From Firmicutes bacterium UBA2598 (GTDB lineage: Bacteria > Bacillota > PH28-bin88): a stretch of DNA of 64,000 nt. A model generated the notes under the pieces. The model searched no databases, was not told the DNA's origin, and saw only the letters and a program-made list of their open reading frames with translations. Both the position numbers and the translations under genes were made by a program. The stretch covers positions 1-64,000 of the forward strand of contig DDKM01000103.1 in the NCBI GenBank assembly GCA_002339345.1. The letters run 5' to 3'. Every line of letters begins with the position of its first letter. The stretch's first letter is position 1. Below, piece after piece: positions 1 to 7,076 of the stretch.

Positions 1-113
1 ACCAACACCAAGATACCCAGCCAAATCGCCCAGTAGTCCTCGTGCTTCCACAGGTAAGACAGGTCCTTTCCCTTTTTGGTTGCCGGTTGCTGGGGAGCCA
101 CAGGCTTTTCCAC
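1..113 (-). CDS. YeiH-family (putative sulfate exporter) membrane protein, N-terminus only
   Basis: Only about 37 N-terminal codons lie in the window. The start is GTG at 113-111, with an SD (GGGAGGTG on the minus strand, about 119-126) at normal spacing. The peptide begins VEKPVAPQQP and continues with a charged stretch containing WKHEDYWAIWLGI. That charged plus Trp-rich lead-in before the first membrane helix is typical of the YeiH / UPF0324 family of integral membrane proteins, often called putative sulfate exporters. A good -10 (TATAAT, 147-152) lies just upstream. The family call rests on one short motif, so it is moderate; the rest of the gene is off the left edge. Confidence 0.6.
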   Translation of the reverse strand, partial: MEKPVAPQQPATKKGKDLSYLWKHEDYWAIWLGILVL

Positions 114-146
114 AAAAACACCTCCCAGAAACTAAATATCCCAGGA

Positions 147-152
147 ATTATA
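147..152 (-). promoter_or_regulatory. -10 box for the YeiH-family gene
   Basis: The minus strand reads TATAAT here, 34 bases upstream of the GTG start at 113. No convincing -35 hexamer lies 16-18 bases further up, so this is only a partial promoter match. Confidence 0.35.
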
Positions 153-169
153 CCAAAACTTAGGTCTAT

Positions 170-335
170 TTGATGATCACCTCCCCTTTTTTGGTAAGAC
201 CTCGGTATTTACCCACCCAGCAGTGGTGCCTATTTCGGCCCTGGGGGCATCGAGGCAATCTCCCTGTTGCAAAAGCTGCCGCGGCATCGGCGGACAAAGG
301 TATGGGATAGTCCTTACTTTCACATACCTTGTTAG
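170..335 (-). other. Possible structured RNA or short ORF upstream of the YeiH-family gene
   Basis: The minus strand holds several inverted repeats: GGTATG with CATACC around 303-329, CCTCG with CGAGG (about 200-255), and inside the latter CCCAG with CTGGG around a GCC-GAAATA-GGC hairpin. They could form a folded leader. A 60-codon open frame (166-348) covers the same bases but has no SD. I do not recognise a riboswitch class. The rest of the gap (336-661) is AT-rich and shows no gene. Confidence 0.25.
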
Positions 336-661
336 AAAACAAGACCATTCCCAGTCGCTAAACTGACAATGGCCTCGCGTGCTCTTATAAATACCGTATT
401 TGTGATTTTGTTTACTTTCTTTTTTATAAACTTATTCGCAATTTATTTTGATATTCCTGCTTCAGGTAACTTTTTTAAAATATTTTTTTGCTAAATATAA
501 AACTACTTAATTACTATCCAGGACTACGATACTTTCTACATACCGTGCCATAAGTAGAGCCAAAATATTTGTGGATAAAAATTAGTCTTCATAAAAAAAG
601 GGATTTGACTGCCCTGGGGCAAATATTTCCTGGCAGGAAACATCATGTAAGGAGCAAACAT

Positions 662-1048
662 ATGCCTACTGTGTCTATTACCAAAGTATTCACCTTTGAC
701 GCGGCCCATTCCTTGAGGGATTACCAGGGGCCATGTGAAAACATCCATGGACATACTTATAAATTGGAAGTAACAGTAAAGGGAAAGCTGCCGGACTCTG
801 GACTGGTAATGGATTTTACCGCCCTGAAGGATGCTGTGGAAACCAAAATCATTCACGTCTTTGACCATCGCTACCTTAACGACCTTGTGGAATTCAACCC
901 CACCTGCGAAAATTTGCTTGTGCATTTTTGGAACATTATCCATGATTCCCTCCATGAATACCCTACCATTCATCTGGAGGAGATAACCCTTTGGGAAACC
1001 CCCACCGCCCGGGCCACCCTTTCCCGTGCTGATCTGGAGGAAAGCTGA
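662..1048 (+). CDS. queD: 6-carboxytetrahydropterin synthase QueD
   Basis: A 128-residue protein of the QueD/6-pyruvoyl-tetrahydropterin synthase family. It converts dihydroneopterin triphosphate to 6-carboxy-tetrahydropterin, the second step of preQ0/queuosine synthesis, in the cytoplasm. The zinc-binding histidines are visible as H16 (FDAAHSL) and H29/H31 (NIHGH), with the probable catalytic Cys25 just before them. The start ATG at 662 has an SD (AAGGAG, 649-654) seven bases upstream; a longer open frame from 569 lacks one. The stop overlaps the queE start by one base, so queD-queE-queC form one operon. Confidence 0.92.
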   Translation: MPTVSITKVFTFDAAHSLRDYQGPCENIHGHTYKLEVTVKGKLPDSGLVMDFTALKDAVETKIIHVFDHRYLNDLVEFNPTCENLLVHFWNIIHDSLHEYPTIHLEEITLWETPTARATLSRADLEES

Positions 1049-1689
1049 TGCAAGTGACGGAGATATTTTTTGCCATCCAGGGCGAAAGTACAAGCAGTGG
1101 CCTGCCTACGGTATTTTTACGTGTGACGGGATGCAATTTAAGGTGTACCTATTGTGACACCACCTATGCTTATACCGGCGGTTTTTGGGCCAACGTGGGA
1201 GAGATACTGGAAAGGCTGCATCAATACCCGCTGCGCCGGCTATGCTTAACCGGTGGCGAACCACTGGCTGGAGATCCCGCGGAATTGCAGCAACTGCTTG
1301 ACGGCCTTGCCCAATGGGAGGTTTCCATCGAAACCAACGGCTCACAACCGTTAGACAAAATTAGCCTGAACGCTAAGCAGCGGTATGTGATGGATCTAAA
1401 ATGCCCCTCATCTGGAATGGCGCAACACAACCTTTTATCAAATATCTCCTTACTTCGCCCTACCGATGAGGTAAAATTCGTCATCGGGAACCGGCATGAT
1501 TACCTGTGGACACTTCAGCTCATTCAAACATTCAACCTGGTTCAGAGGTGCCGTGTTAATCTCTCTCCGGTATTCGGTAGAATTGAGCCCGTAGCTCTGG
1601 CCGAGTGGATCCTGCAGGACGGGCTGGATGTGCGCTTTCAGCTACAGCTACACAAGATCCTCTATCATCCTGATTGCAGGGGAGTGTAA
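1048..1689 (+). CDS. queE: 7-carboxy-7-deazaguanine synthase QueE (radical SAM)
   Basis: A 213-residue radical-SAM enzyme that contracts 6-carboxy-tetrahydropterin to 7-carboxy-7-deazaguanine. The cluster motif CNLRCTYC (Cys29, Cys33, Cys36; Cx3Cx2C) follows the usual FAIQGE opening, and TGGEPL (about residues 68-73) is the SAM-contacting glycine motif. MDLKCPSSG and the late NLSPVFG segment fit the QueE fold. The start is coupled to the queD stop through TGATG. Length is normal for the short Gram-positive form. Confidence 0.92.
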   Translation: MQVTEIFFAIQGESTSSGLPTVFLRVTGCNLRCTYCDTTYAYTGGFWANVGEILERLHQYPLRRLCLTGGEPLAGDPAELQQLLDGLAQWEVSIETNGSQPLDKISLNAKQRYVMDLKCPSSGMAQHNLLSNISLLRPTDEVKFVIGNRHDYLWTLQLIQTFNLVQRCRVNLSPVFGRIEPVALAEWILQDGLDVRFQLQLHKILYHPDCRGV

Positions 1690-1696
1690 AGAAAGA

Positions 1697-2371
1697 ATGA
1701 AAAAGTCCATTGTCATTTTATCCGGGGGGCTGGACTCCACTACCTGTCTGGCCATTGCCCTGGACCGCGCAGAAGATGTTTACCCCCTGACCTTTACTTA
1801 CGGCCAGCGGCACAGCGTGGAACTGGATCATGCCAGGGCGGTGGTGAACTATTACGGATTGGGAGATAAGCACAGGCTAATCAACCTGGCCGGTATTTTT
1901 CACGGTTCATCCCTCACGGACAAGGATCTGGTAGTTCCCCTGGGCCGTAGCGATAAGGAAATCCAGGAAGGCGTTCCCAATACCTATGTCCCTGCACGAA
2001 ACACCGTTTTCCTGGCCATCGCCCTGGCCCAGGCGGAAGCTAAGGGGGCCGGCACCATCTACATCGGTGTCAATGCCCTGGACTATTCGGGCTATCCCGA
2101 CTGCCGCCCAGAGTTTATCGCTGCCTTTCAGCAAGTAATTGACAAAGGAACTGTAGCAGGATCCGCTGTGCGTATCGCCACCCCACTGGTTAACCTTGAC
2201 AAGGCGGAAATAGTCCGGTTGGCCATGGACCTCAAGGCACCTATACACCTCACCTATTCCTGTTATATGGGTAATGAAAACCCCTGTGGCCAATGTGATG
2301 CTTGCCAATTGCGCCAGAAAGGATTTACCCAGGCCGGCTTGGCAGATCCGGCAAACAATCGCCTGTCATAA
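1697..2371 (+). CDS. queC: 7-cyano-7-deazaguanine (preQ0) synthase QueC
   Basis: A 224-residue ATP-dependent amidotransferase-like enzyme that makes preQ0 from 7-carboxy-7-deazaguanine and ammonia. The PP-loop SGGLDSTT is at residues 9-16, and the C-terminal zinc site appears as four cysteines in CYMGNENPCGQCDAC. The start ATG at 1697 fits the family N-terminus (MKKSIVILSGG); an in-frame ATG at 1628 would run inside queE. It follows queE by seven bases and ends the operon just before a strong hairpin. GTP cyclohydrolase (folE/queF partners) is not in view. Confidence 0.93.
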   Translation: MKKSIVILSGGLDSTTCLAIALDRAEDVYPLTFTYGQRHSVELDHARAVVNYYGLGDKHRLINLAGIFHGSSLTDKDLVVPLGRSDKEIQEGVPNTYVPARNTVFLAIALAQAEAKGAGTIYIGVNALDYSGYPDCRPEFIAAFQQVIDKGTVAGSAVRIATPLVNLDKAEIVRLAMDLKAPIHLTYSCYMGNENPCGQCDACQLRQKGFTQAGLADPANNRLS

Positions 2372-2375
2372 ACAA

Positions 2376-2411
2376 AAGACCCCCTGGAACAAATTGTGCC
2401 AAGGGGGTCTT
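2376..2411. terminator. Bidirectional terminator between queC and the ferredoxin gene
   Basis: AAGACCCCCTGG pairs with CCAAGGGGGTCTT across an 11-base loop, with one bulge. On the minus strand the hairpin is followed by TTTTGTTT, so it should end the ferredoxin transcript. It also sits five bases after the queC stop. Confidence 0.75.
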
Positions 2412-2427
2412 CCTGGATTCAAAGGGC

Positions 2428-2619
2428 CTACTGCACGGTAACGGCAGCATGGGGACACGCTACGACACAGTTGCCGCACCCGGTGCATTTAAAACTATCA
2501 ACCTGCACACTCTCCAACTCCCTGTCATAATACAGGGCTTTTATTTTACAGGCCCTGGCGGCCCCGCAATATGGCTTGTTGTCACATTTTTTGAAATCGA
2601 TGGAGGCCTTTTTACCCAA
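2428..2619 (-). CDS. Small ferredoxin-like 4Fe-4S protein
   Basis: A 63-residue protein. The second half has a textbook cluster motif, CTGCGNCVVACPHA (CxxCxxCxxxCP). The first half is unusual: Cys spacing is Cx5Cx5C (CDNKPYCGAARAC) instead of CxxCxxC, so the first cluster may differ or be absent. The start is TTG at 2619-2617, with SD AGGAG eight bases upstream. It is a monocistronic gene between two terminators. It probably shuttles electrons at low potential; the partner is unknown. Confidence 0.75.
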   Translation of the reverse strand: MGKKASIDFKKCDNKPYCGAARACKIKALYYDRELESVQVDSFKCTGCGNCVVACPHAAVTVQ

Positions 2620-2710
2620 GACTGATCTCTCCTTTTACAAATGATCTGTTTCTATTATACTTAATATTCTTTTCACTGTAAAGCATTTGTAGCGTAATTT
2701 GTTCCGTCTT

Positions 2711-2752
2711 AAAACCAAAGGCCCTACCCTTTGGATAGGACCTTTGCTGGTT
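2711..2752 (-). terminator. Rho-independent terminator of rnpB
   Basis: On the minus strand AACCAGCAAAGGTCCTATCC folds back on GGTAGGGCCTTTGGTT and is followed by TTTT. It lies about 25 bases after the 3' end of RNase P RNA. Confidence 0.75.
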
Positions 2753-2776
2753 CTTAATGTTCACCAAGTTATGTAT

Positions 2777-3212
2777 TTGAGTAGGTCGATAGGCCGAGTT
2801 CTGTCGTGGATGATCATCTATCTGGGACGCCAGTTGCCTGGCGCCTCTAGCGACCTTACCCGGGGACGGAGCGGGCCACCCCATTGTCCCCCTATTTGGT
2901 CTTGCTCCAGGTGGGGTTTACCTAGCCGGATTAGTCACCTAACCGCTGGTGAGCTCTTACCTCACCTTTCCACCCTTACCAATGTCGGAAGTCGGTCGTC
3001 GGAAGTCAGAAGCCGGACAGGTATTACCATGCGTATTCCGAGATGAGATTCTGACCTCAGACCTCTGACGACCGGCCTCCGGTACTGGCGGTCTGTTTCT
3101 GTGGCACTAGCCTTGGAGTCACCTCCACTGGGGATTACCCAGCACCCTGCCCTGCGGAGCTCGGACCTTCCTCAGGCGCATGTGGCGCCCGCGATCATCT
3201 GACCTACTCAAT
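2777..3212 (-). ncRNA. rnpB: RNase P RNA, type A
   Basis: The catalytic RNA that matures tRNA 5' ends. The minus strand shows conserved landmarks in order: GAGGAAGGTCCGAGCTCC, GGGTGCTGGGTAA, GTGCCACAGAAACAGACCGCC, GGTAAGGGTGAAAGGTG and the closing AGTTCTGTCG-region complement with CCTACTCAA. The two ends pair (GAGTAGGTC near 3210 and GACCTACTC near 2780) to form P1. The P12 arm (2984-3077) is expanded by tandem heptanucleotides on both strands of the helix. Ends are estimated from the P1 pairing, give or take a few bases. Confidence 0.93.
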
Positions 3213-3237
3213 ATGCTTTTTTCTTATCAGGACTTAC

Positions 3238-3267
3238 AATATATATTAACTACATGGCATTTGTCAA
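3238..3267 (-). promoter_or_regulatory. Promoter of rnpB
   Basis: Minus strand TTGACA (3267-3262), an 18-base spacer and TATATT (3243-3238). Transcription would start about 3231, some 20 bases before the mature RNase P RNA. Confidence 0.7.
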
Positions 3268-3291
3268 CAGATAGTATGTTGGTAATTGGCG

Positions 3292-3495
3292 CTAACGGAT
3301 GCCCTTGGCCCTGGCCACATAAACGGCCATCAGCAAAAATCCCGCAAACATCACCAGCTCAGCCAGAAATAATGGCAGCATCTCCTTGAGGGGAATTTCA
3401 TACTTGTTGGACAGGTTTCCACCAAACACTCCTGTAAGAATAAAGCCCAGATTAAATACCATCATGGCCAGGACATAGCTCAGCCCAAATTTCAT
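3292..3495 (-). CDS. Small two-helix membrane protein, unknown
   Basis: A 67-residue hydrophobic protein with two predicted membrane segments (about residues 5-25 and 40-62) and a basic tail (ARAKGIR). The ATG overlaps the stop of the upstream RNase HI-like gene as ATGA, so it is translationally coupled to it. I do not recognise a family and infer no function beyond membrane location. It is the last gene of the run from trmK. Confidence 0.6.
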   Translation of the reverse strand: MKFGLSYVLAMMVFNLGFILTGVFGGNLSNKYEIPLKEMLPLFLAELVMFAGFLLMAVYVARAKGIR

Positions 3496-3902
3496 CTTTC
3501 AATACCCCCGGTATCAATACCCATGTTCGCCAGTTGATCCGCCCGCTTGTTCCTTTCCCGCGGCACATAACCAAAAGTGATTTTACTAAAGTTTCGTTTA
3601 AGCCTTTGCACCTCCTGGAAAAGGGGAATCAGCCCGTCATTCCTCACCCGGTACTCGCCGTTTAGCTGTTTGATCATCAACTCGCTGTCGGCATAAACCG
3701 TGATATCCCGGCAACCCAGTTCCGCGGCCCTCTCCAGCGCCCGGATGAGGGCGGTGTATTCCGCCACGTTGTTGGTGGCTTGTCCCAGGAAATGCCCTTC
3801 CTCCGCCAGCACCGTACCGTCCGGTGCCGTGATTACAAAGCCGATCCCAGCTGCGCCCGGGTTGCCCCGGGATGCGCCGTCGGTAAAAACAATTCCCTGC
3901 AA
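3492..3902 (-). CDS. RNase HI-like protein (YpdQ/RnhA family)
   Basis: A 136-residue RNase H fold. The acidic active-site residues are visible in FTDGASRGNPG (Asp7-8), NNVAEYTAL (Glu), YADSELMI (Asp) and the late NKRADQLAN (Asp), with the typical strand order between them. It would cleave RNA in RNA-DNA hybrids; this short reverse-transcriptase-like branch lacks the basic protrusion of E. coli RnhA. The start is TTG at 3902 with SD AAGGG nine bases upstream. Confidence 0.85.
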   Translation of the reverse strand: MQGIVFTDGASRGNPGAAGIGFVITAPDGTVLAEEGHFLGQATNNVAEYTALIRALERAAELGCRDITVYADSELMIKQLNGEYRVRNDGLIPLFQEVQRLKRNFSKITFGYVPRERNKRADQLANMGIDTGGIER

Positions 3903-3928
3903 TGAAACACACCCTTCCCCGCCTGCTC

Positions 3929-4627
3929 TTACCTGAACAGTATTCTACCACAGTTTTCACAGTGTACCAACCCCTGCCCTTTTTTCAATTCTCGGATGGC
4001 CAGGGCGGAAATCTCCACCCGGCAGGCACTGCACATTTTACCTTCCAGGCGCGCCAGAGCGGATTGGGGAAACCGTTGCTCCAATTCCTGGTAGTGGGCA
4101 AGGATTTCCAGTGGTATTTCCTCAGTCAATTCCATAATTTGCCCCATTAGAATGGCCAACTGCAGTTCCGCCTGTTCCTTTTCTCGATTATAAATGGCAA
4201 GTTTTTCCCGGTAGCTTTCCCGCCGCTCCTTCAGGTGCCGACGGTAGACTGCCATCTCCTGTTGCAGCCGTGTTATTTCAGCTATCAGGCGTGCCTTTTC
4301 CTCCGCCAACCGGGCAGCTTCCTCCTGGAAGGTTTCCACCTGATGTTGAATACTCAACAAATCCTTGGGATTGTTGGTTTCCCCGGCATAAAGCTTGGCC
4401 TCCAGCCTCTTCGCCTTATCAGCGGTCTCGCGATGTTGATCACCGACTTTCCTGGCCCTTCCCTGCAGTTTACCCAGCTTCTCCTCCTGTTCCTTTAAAA
4501 CCAGTTCCGCCTCGGCAATCTCCTGTTTCTCCTTCCGCAAGGCAATCACAGCAGGGTTTTTCTTCAAACTTTCCTGTTTCCGCCAGTATTGCTGGCGGAG
4601 CTGCTGCCATTCCCACAATTTTTCCAC
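3929..4627 (-). CDS. Coiled-coil zinc-ribbon protein (COG1579 / DUF164)
   Basis: A 232-residue protein. Residues 1-190 are an almost unbroken charged coiled coil rich in Glu, Lys and Gln. The C-terminus is a C4 zinc ribbon, CSACRVEI then HCENCGRILF. This layout is the COG1579 family, thought to bind nucleic acid or act as an adaptor; exact function is unknown. It sits between nif3 and the RNase HI-like gene, a common arrangement in Clostridia. Start GTG at 4627 after a GGTGGGG SD. Confidence 0.85.
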   Translation of the reverse strand: MEKLWEWQQLRQQYWRKQESLKKNPAVIALRKEKQEIAEAELVLKEQEEKLGKLQGRARKVGDQHRETADKAKRLEAKLYAGETNNPKDLLSIQHQVETFQEEAARLAEEKARLIAEITRLQQEMAVYRRHLKERRESYREKLAIYNREKEQAELQLAILMGQIMELTEEIPLEILAHYQELEQRFPQSALARLEGKMCSACRVEISALAIRELKKGQGLVHCENCGRILFR

Positions 4628-4685
4628 CGGTCACCCCACCTTTCCCAATAATGAAGGGGATAGCCAAGCTATCCCCACAGTATGT

Positions 4686-5798
4686 CTATATGAAAACCCA
4701 GGGATCAGTTTTAATGGATGAAGTGTGTATGACAACCCCTTCGGTGGTCAATTCCTGGCCCAACCGGTGGGCAATGGCCGGCACCACCATCCACTCGGTG
4801 GCATAATGGCCTGCGTCCACAATTGCGAGACCGGCATTGCAGGCATCCAGGGCTTCATGATGTTTCACATCACCAGTGACCAGCACATCGGCACCTCGAA
4901 AAACAGCCTTGGCAATCAACCCGGCACCGGACCCACCGCACAACGCAACCTTACTGACCTTCCGGCGGAGATCACCCTGTACCCTGATGCCGGACAATCC
5001 CAGCCTCTCCTTGACCTGGCGGGCAAAATCCTCCAACATGACAGGTGAGGCCAAACGGCCGATCCGGCCGAGGCCTGTTACTAAGCCCTCATTGGCCAGT
5101 GGATAGAGGTCATAGGCTACCTCCTCATAGGGGTGAGCCTTCAACATGGCTTTAATTACCTTGGGCAGGATGTTTTGCGGCACTATGGTTTCCAGACGGT
5201 ATTCCTCCACCTCCTCCAGCACACCCGCCTGCCCGATAAAGGGAGCGGCCCCTGCCAAGGGCAGAAAGGCACCGGTTCCCAGGGTGCGGAAGGAACAGTG
5301 GGAGTAGTTGCCGATCCACCCGGCACCGGCCTCGCCCAAGGCCCGTTGCACCTCAACCAGGTGGCCGGCCGGAACAAAGACCACCAGTTTCACCATCTTT
5401 TCCCGGTAATCGGCACTGAGTACCTCCACCTGGCTCAAACCCAGGGCCTCGGCCAAAAGGTCACTCACTCCGCCTTCTGCACTATCAAGGTTAGTGTGAC
5501 TGGCGTAGGCCGCAATACCATGCCGGATTAAAAACTGTACCAGCGCCCCCTGGGGTGTATCAAACCGGATGCTGGCCATGGGACGGAACACCGGCGGGTG
5601 ATGGGTGACAATCAACTGCACACCTTTGTCCTTGGCTTCCCTGGCCACCTCCATGGTTAAATCCAGGGCCACCAGTACTCCTTCTACCCTCCCGGCCGGT
5701 TCACCAATGATTAGCCCCACATTGTCCCATTCAGCGGCAAACCGCCTGGGAGCCCATTGCTCCATAATCTCGATCACCTGCTGGACACTGACAGGCAC
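4686..5798 (-). CDS. NIF3-family dinuclear metal protein (YqfO type)
   Basis: A 370-residue NIF3/DUF34 protein. The N-terminal half carries the metal ligands in THHPPVFRP and SHTNLD, and the C-terminal half repeats them in GDVKHHEALDA and GHYATEW. Between them (about residues 130-240) is the CutA1-like insert seen in B. subtilis YqfO. Homologues have been proposed as GTP cyclohydrolase-like or metal-handling proteins; the role is unsettled. The GTG start overlaps trmK by 25 bases and has SD GGAGG, so the two are coupled. Confidence 0.88.
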   Translation of the reverse strand: MPVSVQQVIEIMEQWAPRRFAAEWDNVGLIIGEPAGRVEGVLVALDLTMEVAREAKDKGVQLIVTHHPPVFRPMASIRFDTPQGALVQFLIRHGIAAYASHTNLDSAEGGVSDLLAEALGLSQVEVLSADYREKMVKLVVFVPAGHLVEVQRALGEAGAGWIGNYSHCSFRTLGTGAFLPLAGAAPFIGQAGVLEEVEEYRLETIVPQNILPKVIKAMLKAHPYEEVAYDLYPLANEGLVTGLGRIGRLASPVMLEDFARQVKERLGLSGIRVQGDLRRKVSKVALCGGSGAGLIAKAVFRGADVLVTGDVKHHEALDACNAGLAIVDAGHYATEWMVVPAIAHRLGQELTTEGVVIHTSSIKTDPWVFI

Positions 5799-6484
5799 TT
5801 CGCCAGCACCTCCTCCATCACCCGAATGCGATACTCCAGCTCTTCTCGCTTGGCCACCGTCTCCGGTCTGGTACTTTTGGCCATCTGACCGGCGATGTGG
5901 CGATACTTGTCCAGCTGCCTGGACAGGATTTTGACCAGCAGGGGATGGCCCCTTTCCAGCAAGCGCGGCCCGATTTCCAGGGCCGTGGGCGTCAATCCCT
6001 CCCGGCCGGTTGGTTCAGCCACTACAATGTGATAAATCAACCCGTCCTCTTCCACCAGGTCTTCGGCGAATATGTACCAGTCGTTGTCATCCAACCACCG
6101 GCGGAGTTGCGGCACATCGTTCATTGGCTGCATGACCAACCGGTTGATGGTCCGGGTAACCGCCGGGTGATTTTCCAGTATTTTAATGATGGTTCCACCG
6201 CCCATACCCGCCAGGATCACTGTCTGTACCTCGCGGGGGGCAATAGTGGCCAGGCCATCGCCACAGCGCACCGCAATTTGATCCTGCAGACCGGCCCGCC
6301 TTACGTTTTCCCTGGCCACAAGGAAGGGGCCACGGTGAATATCACCGGCAATAACCCTGGTAGCAATACCCCGGCTGACCAGGTAGACGGGAAGATATGC
6401 GTGATCGGTGCCGATGTCGGCCACCCGCTGGCCTGGCGGCACATACCGGGATAATGTCTCCAGGCGGTGGGAAATTTCCTGCAT
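5774..6484 (-). CDS. trmK: tRNA (adenine22-N1)-methyltransferase TrmK
   Basis: A 236-residue class I SAM methyltransferase of the TrmK/YqfN family, which makes m1A22 in tRNA. Visible motifs are VADIGTDHAYLPVYL (SAM binding, about residues 20-34), VIAGDIH, VILAGMGGGTI, and MQPMNDVPQLRRWL, with the helical coiled C-terminus typical of the family. It heads the minus-strand run trmK-nif3-zinc ribbon-rnhA-small membrane protein. In B. subtilis it lies next to rpoD/dnaG too, matching the order here. Confidence 0.9.
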   Translation of the reverse strand: MQEISHRLETLSRYVPPGQRVADIGTDHAYLPVYLVSRGIATRVIAGDIHRGPFLVARENVRRAGLQDQIAVRCGDGLATIAPREVQTVILAGMGGGTIIKILENHPAVTRTINRLVMQPMNDVPQLRRWLDDNDWYIFAEDLVEEDGLIYHIVVAEPTGREGLTPTALEIGPRLLERGHPLLVKILSRQLDKYRHIAGQMAKSTRPETVAKREELEYRIRVMEEVLAKCLSVSSR

Positions 6485-6590
6485 CCTTGTTCGTTCCCTT
6501 TCCCATCTGTTAGTATCAGTGAAGATGACATTATATATTATTCACTTCTAAGGTGACGGAAAAAATCCTCCATCAAAGGATTTTCGTTAA

Positions 6591-6618
6591 AAATAAAAAA
6601 CCCCGCCATAAACGGGGT
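6591..6618 (-). terminator. Terminator after the tRNA pair
   Basis: Minus strand CCCCG, a six-base loop region and CGGGG, followed by TTTTTTATTTTT. It sits 14 bases beyond the CAT tRNA and ends the tRNA transcript. Confidence 0.85.
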
Positions 6619-6631
6619 ACTTACCTATTTT

Positions 6632-6706
6632 TGGTGGGCCCACCCGGATTCGAACCAGGGACCAACCGGTTATGAGCCGGCAGCTCTACCGCTGAGCTAT
6701 GGGCCC
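6632..6706 (-). tRNA. tRNA with CAT anticodon (Met or lysidine-type Ile)
   Basis: A complete 75-base cloverleaf with encoded CCA. The acceptor GGGCCCA pairs with TGGGCCC; the D arm is GCTC-GAGC; the anticodon loop is CTCATAA closed by GCCGG/CCGGT; the T arm carries GGTTCGAATCC. The anticodon CAT fits elongator Met or tRNA-Ile2, whose C34 becomes lysidine. The CTCATAA loop resembles Ile2, but I cannot settle the identity by eye. Confidence 0.93.
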
Positions 6707-6713
6707 GTAAAGA

Positions 6714-6788
6714 TGGCTCCCCGGGTAGGATTCGAACCTACAACCTACCGGTTAACAGCCGGTTGCTCTACCCTTGAGCTACCGAGGA
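6714..6788 (-). tRNA. tRNA-Asn (GTT)
   Basis: A 75-base tRNA with encoded CCA. The acceptor TCCTCGG pairs with CCGGGGA (one G-U), the anticodon loop is CTGTTAA, and the T loop is GGTTCGAATCC. It is first of the two-tRNA transcript, seven bases ahead of the CAT tRNA. Confidence 0.95.
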
Positions 6789-6804
6789 GCGAAGCAACAT
6801 TAAT

Positions 6805-6834
6805 ATTATAGGACAGTGTACCCCTTGTGGTCAA
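6805..6834 (-). promoter_or_regulatory. Promoter of the tRNA pair
   Basis: Minus strand TTGACC (6834-6829), 18-base spacer, TATAAT (6810-6805). The start site would lie about nine bases before tRNA-Asn. Confidence 0.75.
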
Positions 6835-6849
6835 TACCGATTCTATCAT

Positions 6850-7076
6850 AACGCCCAGAGGACTCCCGCCTCTACGCCTATAATGTTAACAGCGTCCACC
6901 GGCAGACAAGGGATCGGAACACCAATCGTTCTTGGTAGCCCTGGGTTCCGTAAAGTCAAGGGGGAGTACCAAGCAGACGCAGTACCGTGGGGACCACGGG
7001 AATTCAAGCCTGTCGAGACACCGCAGGTTGTCTTTGAAGCAGGAAGCTCACGCCTCTTTAGGCGGGAGCAGTTCAC
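6850..7076 (+). mobile_element. IS200/IS605-type right-end relic (tnpB tail)
   Basis: The plus strand ends in AGCTC-ACGCCT-CTTT-AGGCG-GGAGC then AGTTCAC (7044-7076). This is a subterminal hairpin and terminal tail of the kind found at the right end of IS200/IS605 elements. Upstream the open frame reads like the last codons of tnpB-associated elements (VPWGPREFKPVETPQ, GSSRL). No transposase core is present. The last bases overlap the stop codon of rpoD (7073-7075). Family recognition is from memory of such ends, so moderate. Confidence 0.55.

Noticed and set aside
166..348. 60-codon open frame on the minus strand as a gene
   Set aside because: No SD, and its bases coincide with a set of inverted repeats; kept only as a possible structured region.
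380..661. preQ1 riboswitch upstream of queD
   Set aside because: I could not match the preQ1-I or preQ1-II core or its pseudoknot in the leader.
4270..4806. Long plus-strand frames opposite the zinc-ribbon and NIF3 genes
   Set aside because: Shadow frames in GC-rich coding DNA; the minus-strand products are clear.
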